The position numbers and the translations under genes are program-made. Source: Arthrobacter cavernae (GTDB lineage: Bacteria; Actinomycetota; Actinomycetes; Actinomycetales; Micrococcaceae). Taken from it: a DNA stretch of 64,000 bases. Shown piece by piece: positions 7,533 through 17,236 of this stretch. The stretch lies in the NCBI RefSeq assembly GCF_017368795.1, contig NZ_JAFNLL010000017.1:54066-118065 (forward strand), written 5' to 3'. The notes below the pieces were generated by a model. That model saw only the letters and a program-made list of their open reading frames with translations, had not been told where the DNA came from and made no database searches. How positions within the stretch are numbered: position 1 is the first letter of the stretch; each line of letters begins with the position of its first letter.

Positions 7533-9763
7533 ACCCCGGGCTGTTCAGGCTGGCAGTCGTCGGCAGCCGGTCCGCCTACGGCAGGCTCGCCGGAATCGCC
7601 GGAGGTGTCGCCGTCGGGGTGTGCCTGGTGTTGTTGCTGTGGGGCGGCGCCAACGGGCTGAGCGCCCGCGATGACCGCGGCGCCTGGCTGCGCGAAACCG
7701 GGCGCCCCGCTGTGGCCGTCCCGGCGGTATCCGGCGATCCGAGCGCTTCGGGGCCGGCGACACCGGTGCCGATGACCGCGGGAACGGTACTCATGAGGAC
7801 GAACCCGGTGGAGATCTTCCGAGATCAACTGATCAACCGCCGCGACTTCGCGGCACTCAGCCCGAGCACCGTCAAGATCCCCGGTATCCCCGCCCCTCCG
7901 GAACCGGGCCATTACTATGCGTCGCCGGCCCTCCAACGCCTGATCGAATCAACACCCCGCGATCAGCTCGGGGACCGTTTCGGGCAGTTCGCCGGCACGA
8001 TTGACGACTCGGCGCTGCCAGGACCGGACTCGCTGGTCGTCATTACCGGCGCCACGGAAGCCGAACTCCGCCTGAGCGGGAGAGCTTCCCTCGTGTCGGA
8101 CTTCACTACCAACCCCTACGGAGGCAGCGCGGCCGCCTACAATACGGTGCTTCTCATCGGAGCCGCGGCGGTGTTCTTCCCCGTTCTGTTGCTGATCAGC
8201 ATCGTCACCGGACTTGGTGCAGCCCAGCGCCGGGAACGGTTCGCGACCCTGCGGCTGATTGGCGCATCGCCGCAGACGGTATCGAGCATCGCCGCCGTTG
8301 AAACCGCAGTGCCCAGCCTGATCGGCGCGGTGTTCGGCGTCGTCCTCGCTGCCGCGTTGAGGCCGGCAGCCGCGCAGATACCGGTCAATGGCACCAGGGT
8401 GTTCGAAGCCGATCTGGCCACCGGCCCGGTGGCCGCCAGCGCCGTTGTCGCAATCGTGGTGCTCGCCTCGGCACTGGTGGCCGGATACCGCACGTCCCGG
8501 GCCGGCATTGGTCCCCTGGGAGTGACACGGGCCGTGCACGAAAAGACACCCACCATGTGGCGGGCCGTGCCACTGATGGCCGGGCTGGCCGCCATGATCA
8601 CTGCCGTCGTCATCATCCGGGTCCTGGAAGTGCACCTGCCGTGGCTTGAATCACCACTGCTCATCGGCGGGTTCGTGCTGATCCTCGCTGGCATCGTGGT
8701 CATCGGCCCCTGGCTGACCCAACTGGTGAGCCGGACGGGGCTGCGCCGGGCGCGGAGTGCCGCGGCCGTCATTGCCGCCAGCCGGATCCACAAGACCCCT
8801 GTGGCGACATTCCGTTCCGTGTCAGGGCTTGTGATCGCAGTATTCGTCGTCTCCGTCTTCGCCGGAGCATCCAGCGTCATCCAAACAACAGAGGCGCCCG
8901 CGGCCCGCCCCGGCTTGCTCCAGCCCACCAGCCTCCATGCGACCGTGGGCACCGGGCACACTCCAGCCCGGGTCCTGGAGGCCGCACACCGGGCCAATGA
9001 GCTGCCTGGAATCCGGAGCGCCACAATCGGCTACGGGCCGGCAGCACTTCACGAAAGGGATGCCGGCCCGGAAATCTTCCTTCGCGCCGCGGATGCTCCT
9101 GCCCTGGGGTTCGAGAACATCCCGGAATCGGAGACCGTTGCCGTTGATGCGTCGTTGCTCCACTTCTGGACAACGCAGCCACTGGCGCTGTCCCCGGCTC
9201 CTGCCAGGGCGCTGGAAGGGCTGGTGCCGGTGGTGATGGTGCTCGGCACCGACGGGACCCCCGAGGCCATGGACCGCGCTCGGACAGCAATGAACAGTTC
9301 AGGTGTCACGGCCATCCCGGCCACCTCCCCGATGGACAACAAACTGCAGTCCTCCACCCGCCTGATCCAGGGCCTGGCCGTGCTCGCCTATCTTGGCATG
9401 TTCCTCGCGGTCGCGATCGCCGGACTGTCCCTGGCCGTCGCCACCGCCTCCGCTGTCCTGGACCGGAAGAGGGTACTCGGTCTGATGCGGCTCATGGGGA
9501 TGCCGGTCTCGGTCCTGCGCCGGATCATCACCCGTGAGGCAGCTGTCCCGCTCCTGACCGTGCTGTTCCTCTCGGTCGGGCTCGGATTCCTCGTGGCCTG
9601 GCTGATGGTCACCGGCATCGACGACAGCTACCGGGTGGCCTGGCCGACGCCCGACTACTTCATAGCCCTGGGCCTTAGCCTCCTGCTCGCCTTGGCAGCG
9701 GTGACAGCCACCTTCGGTCTCATCCGGGGCAACACGGCCATGGCGGCTACCCGCTTCGAATGA
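7529..9763 (+). CDS. ABC transporter permease with two FtsX-like domains
   Basis: A 744-residue membrane protein. Transmembrane segments include the N-terminal one (about residues 15-36), a cluster around 205-320, another near 345-450, and a C-terminal group from about 620. A large extracytoplasmic loop lies between the first two segments, and a second one (about residues 450-610) contains an APARPGLLQP segment. The layout fits actinobacterial FtsX/MacB-like exporters, in which the ATPase drives movement of periplasmic loops. The GTG start overlaps the ATPase stop. Substrate unknown; a lipid, peptide or drug is possible. Confidence 0.85.
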   Translation: MNPGLFRLAVVGSRSAYGRLAGIAGGVAVGVCLVLLLWGGANGLSARDDRGAWLRETGRPAVAVPAVSGDPSASGPATPVPMTAGTVLMRTNPVEIFRDQLINRRDFAALSPSTVKIPGIPAPPEPGHYYASPALQRLIESTPRDQLGDRFGQFAGTIDDSALPGPDSLVVITGATEAELRLSGRASLVSDFTTNPYGGSAAAYNTVLLIGAAAVFFPVLLLISIVTGLGAAQRRERFATLRLIGASPQTVSSIAAVETAVPSLIGAVFGVVLAAALRPAAAQIPVNGTRVFEADLATGPVAASAVVAIVVLASALVAGYRTSRAGIGPLGVTRAVHEKTPTMWRAVPLMAGLAAMITAVVIIRVLEVHLPWLESPLLIGGFVLILAGIVVIGPWLTQLVSRTGLRRARSAAAVIAASRIHKTPVATFRSVSGLVIAVFVVSVFAGASSVIQTTEAPAARPGLLQPTSLHATVGTGHTPARVLEAAHRANELPGIRSATIGYGPAALHERDAGPEIFLRAADAPALGFENIPESETVAVDASLLHFWTTQPLALSPAPARALEGLVPVVMVLGTDGTPEAMDRARTAMNSSGVTAIPATSPMDNKLQSSTRLIQGLAVLAYLGMFLAVAIAGLSLAVATASAVLDRKRVLGLMRLMGMPVSVLRRIITREAAVPLLTVLFLSVGLGFLVAWLMVTGIDDSYRVAWPTPDYFIALGLSLLLALAAVTATFGLIRGNTAMAATRFE

Positions 9764-9832
9764 ACCTCCTCCGCATCAACAAATGGAAGTTGGCGGGCTA
9801 GAGCCGTAGCGGGGCGCGGCTAAAGTTGAGGG

Positions 9833-10516
9833 GTGACTGACCTTCCCCCCAACGAAGCCCTGCCGACGCCTGCCGAAACCACCGCAGACGGGGAGGCCGA
9901 GGCGAAACCCGAGGTCGGCGTCGGGCCCTGGGAAGGCGAACTTCCCGACGGCGATCACTGGGACCCGGATCTGCTCGCCGATGGCGACCGCCGCAACGTG
10001 CTGGACAAGTACCGGTACTGGAAGCACGAGGCCATCGTGGCCGAACTGGATTCCCGTCGCCACGAATTCCATATTGCCATCGAAAACTGGCAGCACGACC
10101 TCAACATCGGCACCGTAGTGCGCACGGCCAACGCCTTCCTCGCCAAGGAAGTCCACATCATCGGACGACGCCGGTGGAACCGCCGCGGGGCCATGGTCAC
10201 CGACCGCTACCAGCACGTCCGCCACCACCCCACCGTGGAGGACTTCGTCGCCTGGGCGGAGGACGAGGGGTTGGCGATCATTGGCATCGATATCTTCCCG
10301 GATTCCGTGCCGCTGGAGACCTACGAGCTGCCGGAGAAATGCGTGCTGGTGTTCGGCCAGGAGGGACCCGGCCTCACCCCGGAGGTCCACGAGGCCGCCG
10401 CAGCCACCCTCTCGATCGAGCAGTTCGGCTCCACCCGCTCCATCAACGCCGCCTCGGCGGCGGCGATTGCCATGCACGCCTGGGTCCGCCGGCACGTCTT
10501 CCAGCAGCACGTCTGA
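9833..10516 (+). CDS. SpoU/TrmH-family RNA 2'-O-methyltransferase
   Basis: A 227-residue SPOUT enzyme that would methylate a ribose 2'-OH in tRNA or rRNA with S-adenosylmethionine. Motif 1 is seen in NIGTVVRTANAF, motif 2 in VLVFGQEGPGL and motif 3 in QFGSTRSINAASAAAIAMH; the last two form the trefoil-knot SAM site. An acidic N-terminal extension of about 65 residues is atypical. The GTG start at 9833 fits the family. Transcribed alone. The exact target nucleotide cannot be told. Confidence 0.85.
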   Translation: MTDLPPNEALPTPAETTADGEAEAKPEVGVGPWEGELPDGDHWDPDLLADGDRRNVLDKYRYWKHEAIVAELDSRRHEFHIAIENWQHDLNIGTVVRTANAFLAKEVHIIGRRRWNRRGAMVTDRYQHVRHHPTVEDFVAWAEDEGLAIIGIDIFPDSVPLETYELPEKCVLVFGQEGPGLTPEVHEAAAATLSIEQFGSTRSINAASAAAIAMHAWVRRHVFQQHV

Positions 10517-10671
10517 TCCTCGCCGAGATGGCATTTCACGGCGGTGTTCGCGCGCGACATTGCGACGTACCTTGATCGCCCGTGGTGCGTTTCGGATTGA
10601 CCTTGACTTTCTCCGGCAGGGCCCCAATATGCGGGCTGCTCGCCAGTAATTCAAGTTGCTGGACAAACTCG

Positions 10672-10683
10672 TAGACATGTCTA
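10672..10683. promoter_or_regulatory. 12-bp perfect palindrome upstream of the nidogen/SGNH gene
   Basis: TAGACATGTCTA is fully self-complementary and lies 55 bases before the ATG of the frameshifted exoprotein gene, where a promoter is expected. It could be an operator for a dimeric regulator. The regulator is unknown. Confidence 0.3.
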
Positions 10684-10737
10684 ACTTTTGAGTGCTACGT
10701 TTGCGTTCATCATCGTGCTTCAGTGGGGGAGAACACC

Positions 10738-13244
10738 ATGCTGGATCGTATTACAGGGACCATTTCTGCCGTTTTCCTGGCGGCAGCTTTGGCTGCGCAG
10801 CCGCTCGTCGCGCAGGCGGTGATGGAACCCGCGGAGGCGATCATCAACGCTGCAGAGTGCAATGCAAATGTACTCAGGGCCAATGACGATTCTTCGTCGG
10901 CGTCCGTCCAGCTGCCATTCGGCGTCAACTTCTACGGGTCATCCTTTGAAAGCCTCTGGGTGAACAACAACGGCAACGTCACCTTCGACGGCCCGCTGTC
11001 GACGTACACGCCCTTCGGCCTGGCTGGGACAAGCAGCAAGATCATCGCACCCTTCTTCGGTGACGTGGACACCAGGGGTGCTGGCTCACAGCCAGTGGGC
11101 TACGGGTGGGGAAACACCACCTACGAGGCCACCGTGCGTTCTGCGTCAATTGGGTGAACGTCGGCTATTACGCCGGGCACACCGACAAGCTCAACAGCTT
11201 CCAGCTCCTGCTGGTCAACCGGGAGGACTCATCCACCCCCGGCGACTTCGACATCGTTTTCAACTACGACCAGATCCAGTGGGAGTCCGGTGACTTCAGC
11301 GGCGGCTCGGCAGGCCTGGGCGGCACATCGGCAGCCGCAGGCTTCTCCAACGGGAGCGGCCAGGAGGGCACTTTCTATGAACTGGCCGGCTCATTGACGA
11401 ACGGCGCCTTCCTGGATTCCAGTCCCACCGGACTTTCCGTGACCAGCACCGACAGCGCCGTTTCCGGCCGACATGTCTTCCGGGTGCGCGGCGGCAATGC
11501 TCCGCTAACCCGCTACGTTGCGCTCGGCGATTCCTTTCAGTCGGGCGAGGGAGCTTACGACTACTTTCCGCTGACGGACATTTCCACCAACAGATGCCAC
11601 CGCTCCGTCCATGCCTACCCGAACCGCATCGTGACAAGCGGGACCGTGACCCTCGATCTTGACTTCGGAGCATGCAGCGGCGCCCTCACCACGGACCTAC
11701 CGGTGACCTACGCGGCCGGGCGGCCACCGTACACCGACGGGATGGCCCAGTTCGACCGGCTGGACAGCAGCACGAAACTGGTCACCATTGGCATCGGCGG
11801 CAACGATCTGGGCTTTGCTGGAATTCTCAAAAGCTGCATCCAGTCAGCCATCAGGGACTGGGTGAATCCCTTCGCCGAAGCAAGCTGCGAAAATGACCTG
11901 GGTGCCGAACTCCAGACGAGCTATGACGCCATGGTGTCCAGCAATATGCTCGGAGAAACCTATAGGGAGATCCGGCGCAGGGCCCCCTTCGCCCGGGTCG
12001 TCGTCGTCGGCTACCCGAGGTTCTACGTCGAAGGTGGCAAGAGTGGCTGGCTCGACAACCACTGCGAGTATGTCCGCATCGCCGACCAGCGCTGGATCAA
12101 CTCCAAGATCGGGCAACTCAATGAACTGATCAGCAATCAGGCTGGCAGTCTCGGCATGCAATACGTGGACATCTACGACGCCCCGGATGGGCACGAGCTG
12201 TGCACCGACTCGGACCAGAAGTTCCTCAACGGCTTGATTGGGCTGGGTGACAACGAATCCTTCCATCCGAACGCCTTTGGCCATGAGCTGATTGCCGGTC
12301 GAGTCGCCACCAAGCTGTCTAGCCCCGATCCTGGGACTTTTTACAATGTCCTGCCGGGGCAGACGATCTCCACAACGTTCGAGTCCGCTGGGGAGCCGGT
12401 CAGCGTCTCCACGCAGTGGCCGGGCAGCGACGTCGTGATGAGCCTGATTTCCCCTTCGGGACGGGTCATAGACCGCGGCGTCAATGCTGCAGATGTCCAG
12501 CATGAGGTTGGCCCGACGTTCGAAAGTTACCACCTCAGCTCCAGCGAGGCCGGCATCTGGACCGTTCGACTCTTCGGGGCGCAGGTGGCTCCCCAGGGCG
12601 AACCCACAAGGCTGTCCGTATGGCATGTCCCAGCGGTCAACAAGACCCCGACCGCCAGCTTCACTTTGTCGCAGGATGGGCGGACCGTTACGGTAGACGC
12701 CGGCTCAAGCACGGACGCCGACGGCAATATTGTCGACTACTTGTGGGAGTTCGGCGACAGCGCTACCGCCACAGGTAGCCAGGCCACCCACACCTACGCC
12801 GAGGCTGGAAAGTACCTGACCACCTTGGCCATCCGTGACAACGCCGGCGGAGAGGGCTTTGACGCTGCCGACCAGGTTGTCACGGTGTCAGCCTACGACT
12901 TTGCAGGATTCTTCCAGCCTGTTGCTGCCGCGCCGGCCATCAGCGAAGTCAAAGCCGGCCGTGCCGTGCCCATGAAGTTCAGCCTCGGCGGTGACTACGG
13001 GCTCAATATCATCGCTGCAGGTTCGCCCACTTCGTTCCAGGTTGGCTGCCCGGCTAACACTCCGGTCAGCGTGGCGGAGGCAACGTCCACCGCTGGTGCA
13101 GGCTCGCTCAGTTACGACCCGGCGTCCGGCAGGTACAGCTACGTCTGGAAGACTGAATCAACCTGGGCAGGAAGCTGCCGTACATTCGACATGGTCCTGG
13201 ATGACGGCAGTTCGCATCAAGCGATGTTCAGGTTCGTGCGGTGA
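10738..13244 (+). pseudogene. Secreted nidogen-like / SGNH-hydrolase / PKD / PxKF protein, frameshifted
   Basis: Two adjacent frames together encode one large exoprotein. The first (10738-11157, RBS GGGGGAG) gives a signal peptide (AVFLAAALAAQPLVAQA) and the first half of a nidogen-like domain. The second (to 13244) continues with CVNWVNVGYY, then an SGNH/GDSL hydrolase (ALGDSFQSGEG, IGIGGNDLGF, SFHPNAFGH), a PKD repeat (about 12640-12890) and a C-terminal PxKF-type domain (FFQPVAAAP, VPMKFSL). Adding one G at 11127-11128 fuses them into an 835-residue frame reading TYEGHRAFCVNWVNVGYY across the join. The break is therefore a one-base deletion, either real or a sequencing error. If real, the hydrolase is probably not secreted. 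Confidence 0.85.
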
Positions 13245-13666
13245 CGACCAACGGAGATGCCATGAGACAAGACCCTCCAGCGGCTAACCGCGGAAGCTGG
13301 CCTGGACTGATACTTTGGGGGGCCCTCATCGTCGCCTCCATCGTTCTCATGAGCATAGGGCTCTGGCGTTCCATGTTCTTCGGCTACATGCCAGATCCTG
13401 CACTTGTTGAGGATCTGAGGGTCGGCGGACTCTACATCCTCGCCGGGGCACTGGCATCCCTGGGGGCCACCGCATTGTCCGTGATTCTGAGGCACCCTCG
13501 CTGGGTTATTGCTTTCGTTGCGGCGCCCGCTGTCCTGGTAGGCGGGGCAGCCCTGATCGCGCCCACCAGCCTGATCCGGCACGTAGTTGCTGCCGCAGCC
13601 TTTCCTTTGGCTGTGGTCGGCCTCTATTGGGGGATGCGGCACCGGGGCTCCCGGCGGTCAGAGTAG
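13241..13666 (+). CDS. Small membrane protein, unknown function
   Basis: A 141-residue protein with about four hydrophobic segments: LILWGALIVASIVLMSIG, LYILAGALASLGATAL, VIAFVAAPAVLVGGAAL and VVAAAAFPLAVVGLYWG. GTG at 13241 overlaps the exoprotein stop by four bases; an ATG at 13262 with GGAG five bases upstream is an equally good start and would give 134 residues. It is coupled to the exoprotein gene, so it may matter for the exoprotein's export or display. I do not recognise the family. Confidence 0.55.
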   Translation: MTTNGDAMRQDPPAANRGSWPGLILWGALIVASIVLMSIGLWRSMFFGYMPDPALVEDLRVGGLYILAGALASLGATALSVILRHPRWVIAFVAAPAVLVGGAALIAPTSLIRHVVAAAAFPLAVVGLYWGMRHRGSRRSE

Positions 13667-13917
13667 GGCCCGGGCCCACGTGCGGAACGGGTTCGCCAGG
13701 AACCCGGGGGTTCTAGCTACACGTTGCGGCGCTGCGTTTAGCCTGCGAACCGGCCCTATAGTTTGAGATCCTTGAGAGGACCATCACCACGCGCCGCATC
13801 TCAGCATGAGAACTTGCATGAACCTCTGACCCCGCACCGAATCCGACACGCAACTATCGGAAATCTTCACTGAAACCCTAGGTCCGCAAGTTACCCGACA
13901 GTAGCATGTGGCTTGGA

Positions 13918-13938
13918 TCACACTCACTGGCGAGTGTG
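13918..13938 (+). promoter_or_regulatory. Leader hairpin before the lipase gene
   Basis: CACACTC and GAGTGTG flank a short loop just upstream of the GGAGG ribosome-binding site of the lipase gene. A possible TATAGT -10 lies near 13755, which would give a leader of about 190 bases. A role in translation control is only a guess. Confidence 0.3.
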
Positions 13939-13956
13939 GCACTGACTGGAGGTTCA

Positions 13957-15216
13957 ATGAAGCATCCTTCTGTACGCGTCTGTTCGGCCGTTGCCCTGGC
14001 GGCGGTTCTCACGTTCGGGGGCGGCGCCGCGGCCAATGCCGCCCCTGCTCCCACCCTGGCGCCGGCCACCACGGCGGCCGATCCGCTCGACTTCTACGCC
14101 ACCCCCGCATCGCTTCCGGCCAACAACGGGGACCTCGTTCGGGCTGAGCCGTCGGTGTTCTACGTCGACCCGCTCAAGACCATCCGCGCCCAGGCCGCGG
14201 TGCAGCGCATCATGTACCGCTCGGTGAACAGTGCGGGCACACCCATTGCCGTGACGGGCACCGTGCTGGTGCCGTACGCCGCCTGGACCGGTTCCGGCCC
14301 GCGCCCGCTGGTCAGCTACGCCGCCGGAACCCAGGGCCAAGGGGACCAGTGCGCCCCGTCCAGGGCCATGGCGGCCGGTGAGGAATACGAAGGTGTGTTC
14401 CTCGCCGGACTGCTGGCGCGCGGCTATTCCGTGGCGGTCACTGACTATGAGGGCCTCGGCACGGCCGGAAGCCACACGTACATGGCCCGGGCTTCGCAGG
14501 CGCACGCCGTCCTCGACGCCGCCCGTGCGGCCCAGCGGCTCGGCAACCCGCAGATCGTCCCCGGCGGTCCGGTGGCCCTGGCCGGCTACTCGCAGGGCGG
14601 CGGCGCCTCGGCAGCCGCCGTCGAGCTCGCACCCCAGTACGCCCCGGAGCTGAACCTCAAGGGGGCGTACGCCGGGGCTGTGCCCGCGGACCTCCCCGCC
14701 GTCGGACGAAACCTCGACGGCGGCCTGTACACCGGGTTCCTGCTGTACGCGGTGACGGGCATGAGCGCCACCGGCGGACTCGAGCTGAGCCCGTACCTCA
14801 ACGCCGCCGGGCGGGCCAAGCTGGCCGCGACGGACACTGAATGCACCGTGCAGTCCATCGTGTCGAGCGGCTTCCTCAACACCGCCCAGCTCACGGTGTC
14901 CGGGCAAAAGCTGAGCTCCCTGCTGGATCTCCCCGAGGTCAAGCCGGTCCTCGCCGAGCAGAAGATCGGCAACGGACGGGCGCCTCAGGTCCCCGTGCTG
15001 CTCTCGCACAGCCTGCTCGATGACGTCATTCCCTATGACCAGACCAGGCAGCTGGCCAAGCGCTGGTGCGCCGCCGGATCCTCCGTGTATTTCGACACCA
15101 CGGCCGGGGCAACCCACATGGGCGGCTACGCGGCGGCCATCCCGCAGGCGTTCATCTTCCTGGAGCGCCGCTTCTCGGGCCGGAGCGCCATCAGTAACTG
15201 CTGGCTGGTGGGCTGA
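13957..15216 (+). CDS. Secreted triacylglycerol lipase (LIP family)
   Basis: A 419-residue exported alpha/beta-hydrolase. The start is the ATG at 13957 with GGAGG seven bases upstream; a Sec signal peptide (VALAAVLTFGGGAAANAAPA) follows. The nucleophile elbow is GYSQGG; the acid residue lies in SLLDDVIPYDQ and the histidine in GATHMGGY, in the order expected. An SYAAGTQGQGDQCAPS segment, preceding a VAVTDYEGLG strand, is characteristic of secretory lipases of PF03583. It would release fatty acids from environmental lipids. Confidence 0.87.
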   Translation: MKHPSVRVCSAVALAAVLTFGGGAAANAAPAPTLAPATTAADPLDFYATPASLPANNGDLVRAEPSVFYVDPLKTIRAQAAVQRIMYRSVNSAGTPIAVTGTVLVPYAAWTGSGPRPLVSYAAGTQGQGDQCAPSRAMAAGEEYEGVFLAGLLARGYSVAVTDYEGLGTAGSHTYMARASQAHAVLDAARAAQRLGNPQIVPGGPVALAGYSQGGGASAAAVELAPQYAPELNLKGAYAGAVPADLPAVGRNLDGGLYTGFLLYAVTGMSATGGLELSPYLNAAGRAKLAATDTECTVQSIVSSGFLNTAQLTVSGQKLSSLLDLPEVKPVLAEQKIGNGRAPQVPVLLSHSLLDDVIPYDQTRQLAKRWCAAGSSVYFDTTAGATHMGGYAAAIPQAFIFLERRFSGRSAISNCWLVG

Positions 15217-15225
15217 ACCCTGCGC

Positions 15226-15266
15226 GGGATGGCACCCCGCGGCGACACGCTGCGGGGTGCCATCCC
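15226..15266. terminator. Hairpin terminator after the lipase gene
   Basis: GGGATGGCACCCCGC (15226-15240) pairs perfectly with GCGGGGTGCCATCCC (15252-15266) around an 11-nt loop, just past the lipase stop. No U-tract follows. Confidence 0.7.
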
Positions 15267-15407
15267 GGCAAAACTGCCGCAAGTGTTACCCGCCTGCGTG
15301 ACCCGAAACACTGCGCCTGCACAGAAATGGCTAGGATGGTGGCTAGCCGTAAGCGGTCTACTCCAGGGTCACAACCCAACAGACGAAAACTCAGCATAGG
15401 AGTCACC

Positions 15408-16427
15408 ATGCCCATTGCAACCCCAGAGATTTACTCCGAGATGATCGACCGCGCCAAGGCCGGAGGCTTTGCCTTCCCGGCGGTTAACGTGACGTCGTCG
15501 CAGACTCTGAACGCTGCGATCCGCGGTTTCGCCGAGGCCGAGTCTGACGGCATCATCCAGGTCTCCACCGGCGGCGCGGCCTACTGGTCCGGCGCCTCCG
15601 TCAAGGACATGGTTGCCGGTTCGCTCGGCTTCGCCGCCTTCGCCCGCGAGGTCGCCAGGAACTACAACGTCAACATCGCCCTGCACACGGACCACTGCCC
15701 CAAGGACAAGCTGGACGGCTTCGTCCTGCCGCTGCTGGCCGCTTCCGAGGAAGCCGTCAAGTCCGGCAAGGACCCGATCTTCAACTCGCACATGTGGGAC
15801 GGCTCGCACGAGACCCTGTCCGAGAACCTGCGCATCGGCCGTGAACTGCTCGAGCGCGCCGCGGCCGCGAAGATCATCCTCGAGGTCGAAATCGGCACGG
15901 TCGGCGGCGAGGAGGACGGCGTCGAGAACGAAATCAACGAGAAGCTGTACACCACCACCGAGGACGCCCTGGCCACCATCGAGGCCCTGGGTGCCGGCGA
16001 GCACGGCCGCTACCTGACCGCGCTGACCTTCGGCAACGTCCACGGCGTCTACAAGCCGGGCAACGTCAAGCTCCGCCCCGAGCTGCTCAAGCAGATCCAG
16101 GCCGAGGTGGGCGCCAAGATCGGCAAGGAAAACCCCTTCGACCTCGTCTTCCACGGCGGCTCCGGTTCCTCCGCCCAGGAAATCGCCGACGCCGTGTCCT
16201 ACGGTGTCATCAAGATGAACGTGGACACGGACACCCAGTACGCCTTCACCCGCCCGGTGGCCGGCCACATGCTCGCCAACTACGACGGCGTCCTGAAGAT
16301 CGACGGCGAAATGGGCAACAAGAAGAGCTACGACCCGCGCGTCTGGGGCGCTTCCGCCGAAGCCGGCATGGCCGCGCGCATCGTCGAAGCCGCACAGCAG
16401 CTCGGTTCGGTCGGCAAGACCTTCTGA
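15408..16427 (+). CDS. fbaA: Class II fructose-bisphosphate aldolase
   Basis: Cleaves fructose 1,6-bisphosphate into dihydroxyacetone phosphate and glyceraldehyde 3-phosphate, a central glycolytic and gluconeogenic step. The 339-residue product has the class II zinc ligands and signatures: LHTDHCPKD, EVEIGTVGGEEDGV, TFGNVHGVYK and VFHGGSGSS. ATG at 15408 is preceded by TAGGAG. A possible TAGGAT -10 lies at about 15332. The stop overlaps the DUF3151 start by one base (TGATG), so the two are translated together. Confidence 0.96.
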   Translation: MPIATPEIYSEMIDRAKAGGFAFPAVNVTSSQTLNAAIRGFAEAESDGIIQVSTGGAAYWSGASVKDMVAGSLGFAAFAREVARNYNVNIALHTDHCPKDKLDGFVLPLLAASEEAVKSGKDPIFNSHMWDGSHETLSENLRIGRELLERAAAAKIILEVEIGTVGGEEDGVENEINEKLYTTTEDALATIEALGAGEHGRYLTALTFGNVHGVYKPGNVKLRPELLKQIQAEVGAKIGKENPFDLVFHGGSGSSAQEIADAVSYGVIKMNVDTDTQYAFTRPVAGHMLANYDGVLKIDGEMGNKKSYDPRVWGASAEAGMAARIVEAAQQLGSVGKTF

Positions 16428-16846
16428 TGTCCGACGAATTCCGCAAGAACCTGATGGGTCCGGAGCCGACGCTCCTGCCTGCCGAGACGGAGATCTACCA
16501 GCACCTGGCCCTTGGCAAGGAAGCGCTGGACCTCGTGGCCCAGAACCCCACGTCGTCGCTCCTGTGGGCGATCCTGGCCGAGGAAGCCTGGGCTGAGGGC
16601 CGGACCATCGAGTCCTACGCCTACGCCCGCGTGGGCTACCACCGCGGCCTGGATTCCCTGCGCCGCAACGGCTGGCGCGGCGTCGGCCCCATCCCGTGGG
16701 AGCACGAGCCCAACCAGGGCTTCCTGCGCGCCCTGTACGCGCTGGGCAGGGCATCCGCGGCGATCGGCGAGGCCGAGGAACCGGAGCGGATCGAGAAGTT
16801 CCTGAACGACTCGGACCCCTCGGCCAAGGCAGCGATCGAGGCCTAG
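16427..16846 (+). CDS. DUF3151 domain-containing protein
   Basis: A 139-residue soluble protein of the actinobacterial DUF3151 family, function unknown. It is recognisable by PTLLPAE near the N-terminus, the AWAEGRTIESYAYARVGYHR helix pair and GVGPIPWEHEPNQGFLRALY. The predicted fold is all-alpha and TPR-like. It is translationally coupled to fbaA, an arrangement I recall from related genomes; a role linked to central metabolism is only a guess. Confidence 0.85.
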   Translation: MSDEFRKNLMGPEPTLLPAETEIYQHLALGKEALDLVAQNPTSSLLWAILAEEAWAEGRTIESYAYARVGYHRGLDSLRRNGWRGVGPIPWEHEPNQGFLRALYALGRASAAIGEAEEPERIEKFLNDSDPSAKAAIEA

Positions 16847-16864
16847 AGTTTTGCAGTGACAACT

Positions 16865-16921
16865 TGCGAGGCCCGCTCTGCGTCCTTCAGAGCATTCCAA
16901 GGACGCAGAGCGGGCCTCGCA
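16865..16921. repeat. Perfect 23-bp inverted repeat, dispersed palindrome copy 2
   Basis: Arms 16865-16887 and 16899-16921 pair perfectly around an 11-nt loop. The arm contains GAGGCCCGCTCTGCGTCC, identical to the palindrome at 1700-1762 although the loops differ. It lies after the fbaA-DUF3151 operon and has only a short ATTT after the stem. Confidence 0.85.
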
Positions 16922-16988
16922 TTTAAGCCCTTCGGGCCCTGTTCCCGGCGGGCGCAGCATCGTACGCTGGGGCGTGGAGGTGATTGCC

Positions 16989-17183
16989 ATGAAGGCATCG
17001 CAAGGGGATCGCATCATCGTCCGGGGCAGGACGGTAGAGTCATCTGACCGGCACGGCGAGATCATTGAGGTACGCGGCGTTGACGGGGCGCCGCCCTACC
17101 GTGTGCGTTTCGACGACGGCCACGAGTCCATCATCTTTCCGGGAGGGGACTTCGTCGTCGAGGCGAGCCAGGAATCTGCCTGA
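16989..17183 (+). CDS. DUF1918 domain-containing protein
   Basis: A 64-residue protein matching the small DUF1918 family of Actinobacteria: ASQGDRIIVRGRTV, GEIIEVRG, PPYRVRFDDGHESIIFPG. The pattern suggests a small SH3-like beta barrel. The ATG at 16989 is chosen because GGAGGTGA lies upstream at optimal spacing; an in-frame GTG at 16974 overlaps that site. Function unknown. Confidence 0.85.
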   Translation: MKASQGDRIIVRGRTVESSDRHGEIIEVRGVDGAPPYRVRFDDGHESIIFPGGDFVVEASQESA

Positions 17184-17236
17184 GTCACGACTGGCACAAT
17201 CACCGGGTCGCCCGGACTTGGACGCGCTCAATCGCC

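Noticed and set aside
10723..10737. GTG at 10723 as start of the nidogen gene
   Set aside because: It lies on the ribosome-binding purine stretch used by the ATG at 10738.
11106..11160. Independent start for the SGNH half of the split gene
   Set aside because: No ribosome-binding site, no signal peptide, and it would begin within a nidogen domain.
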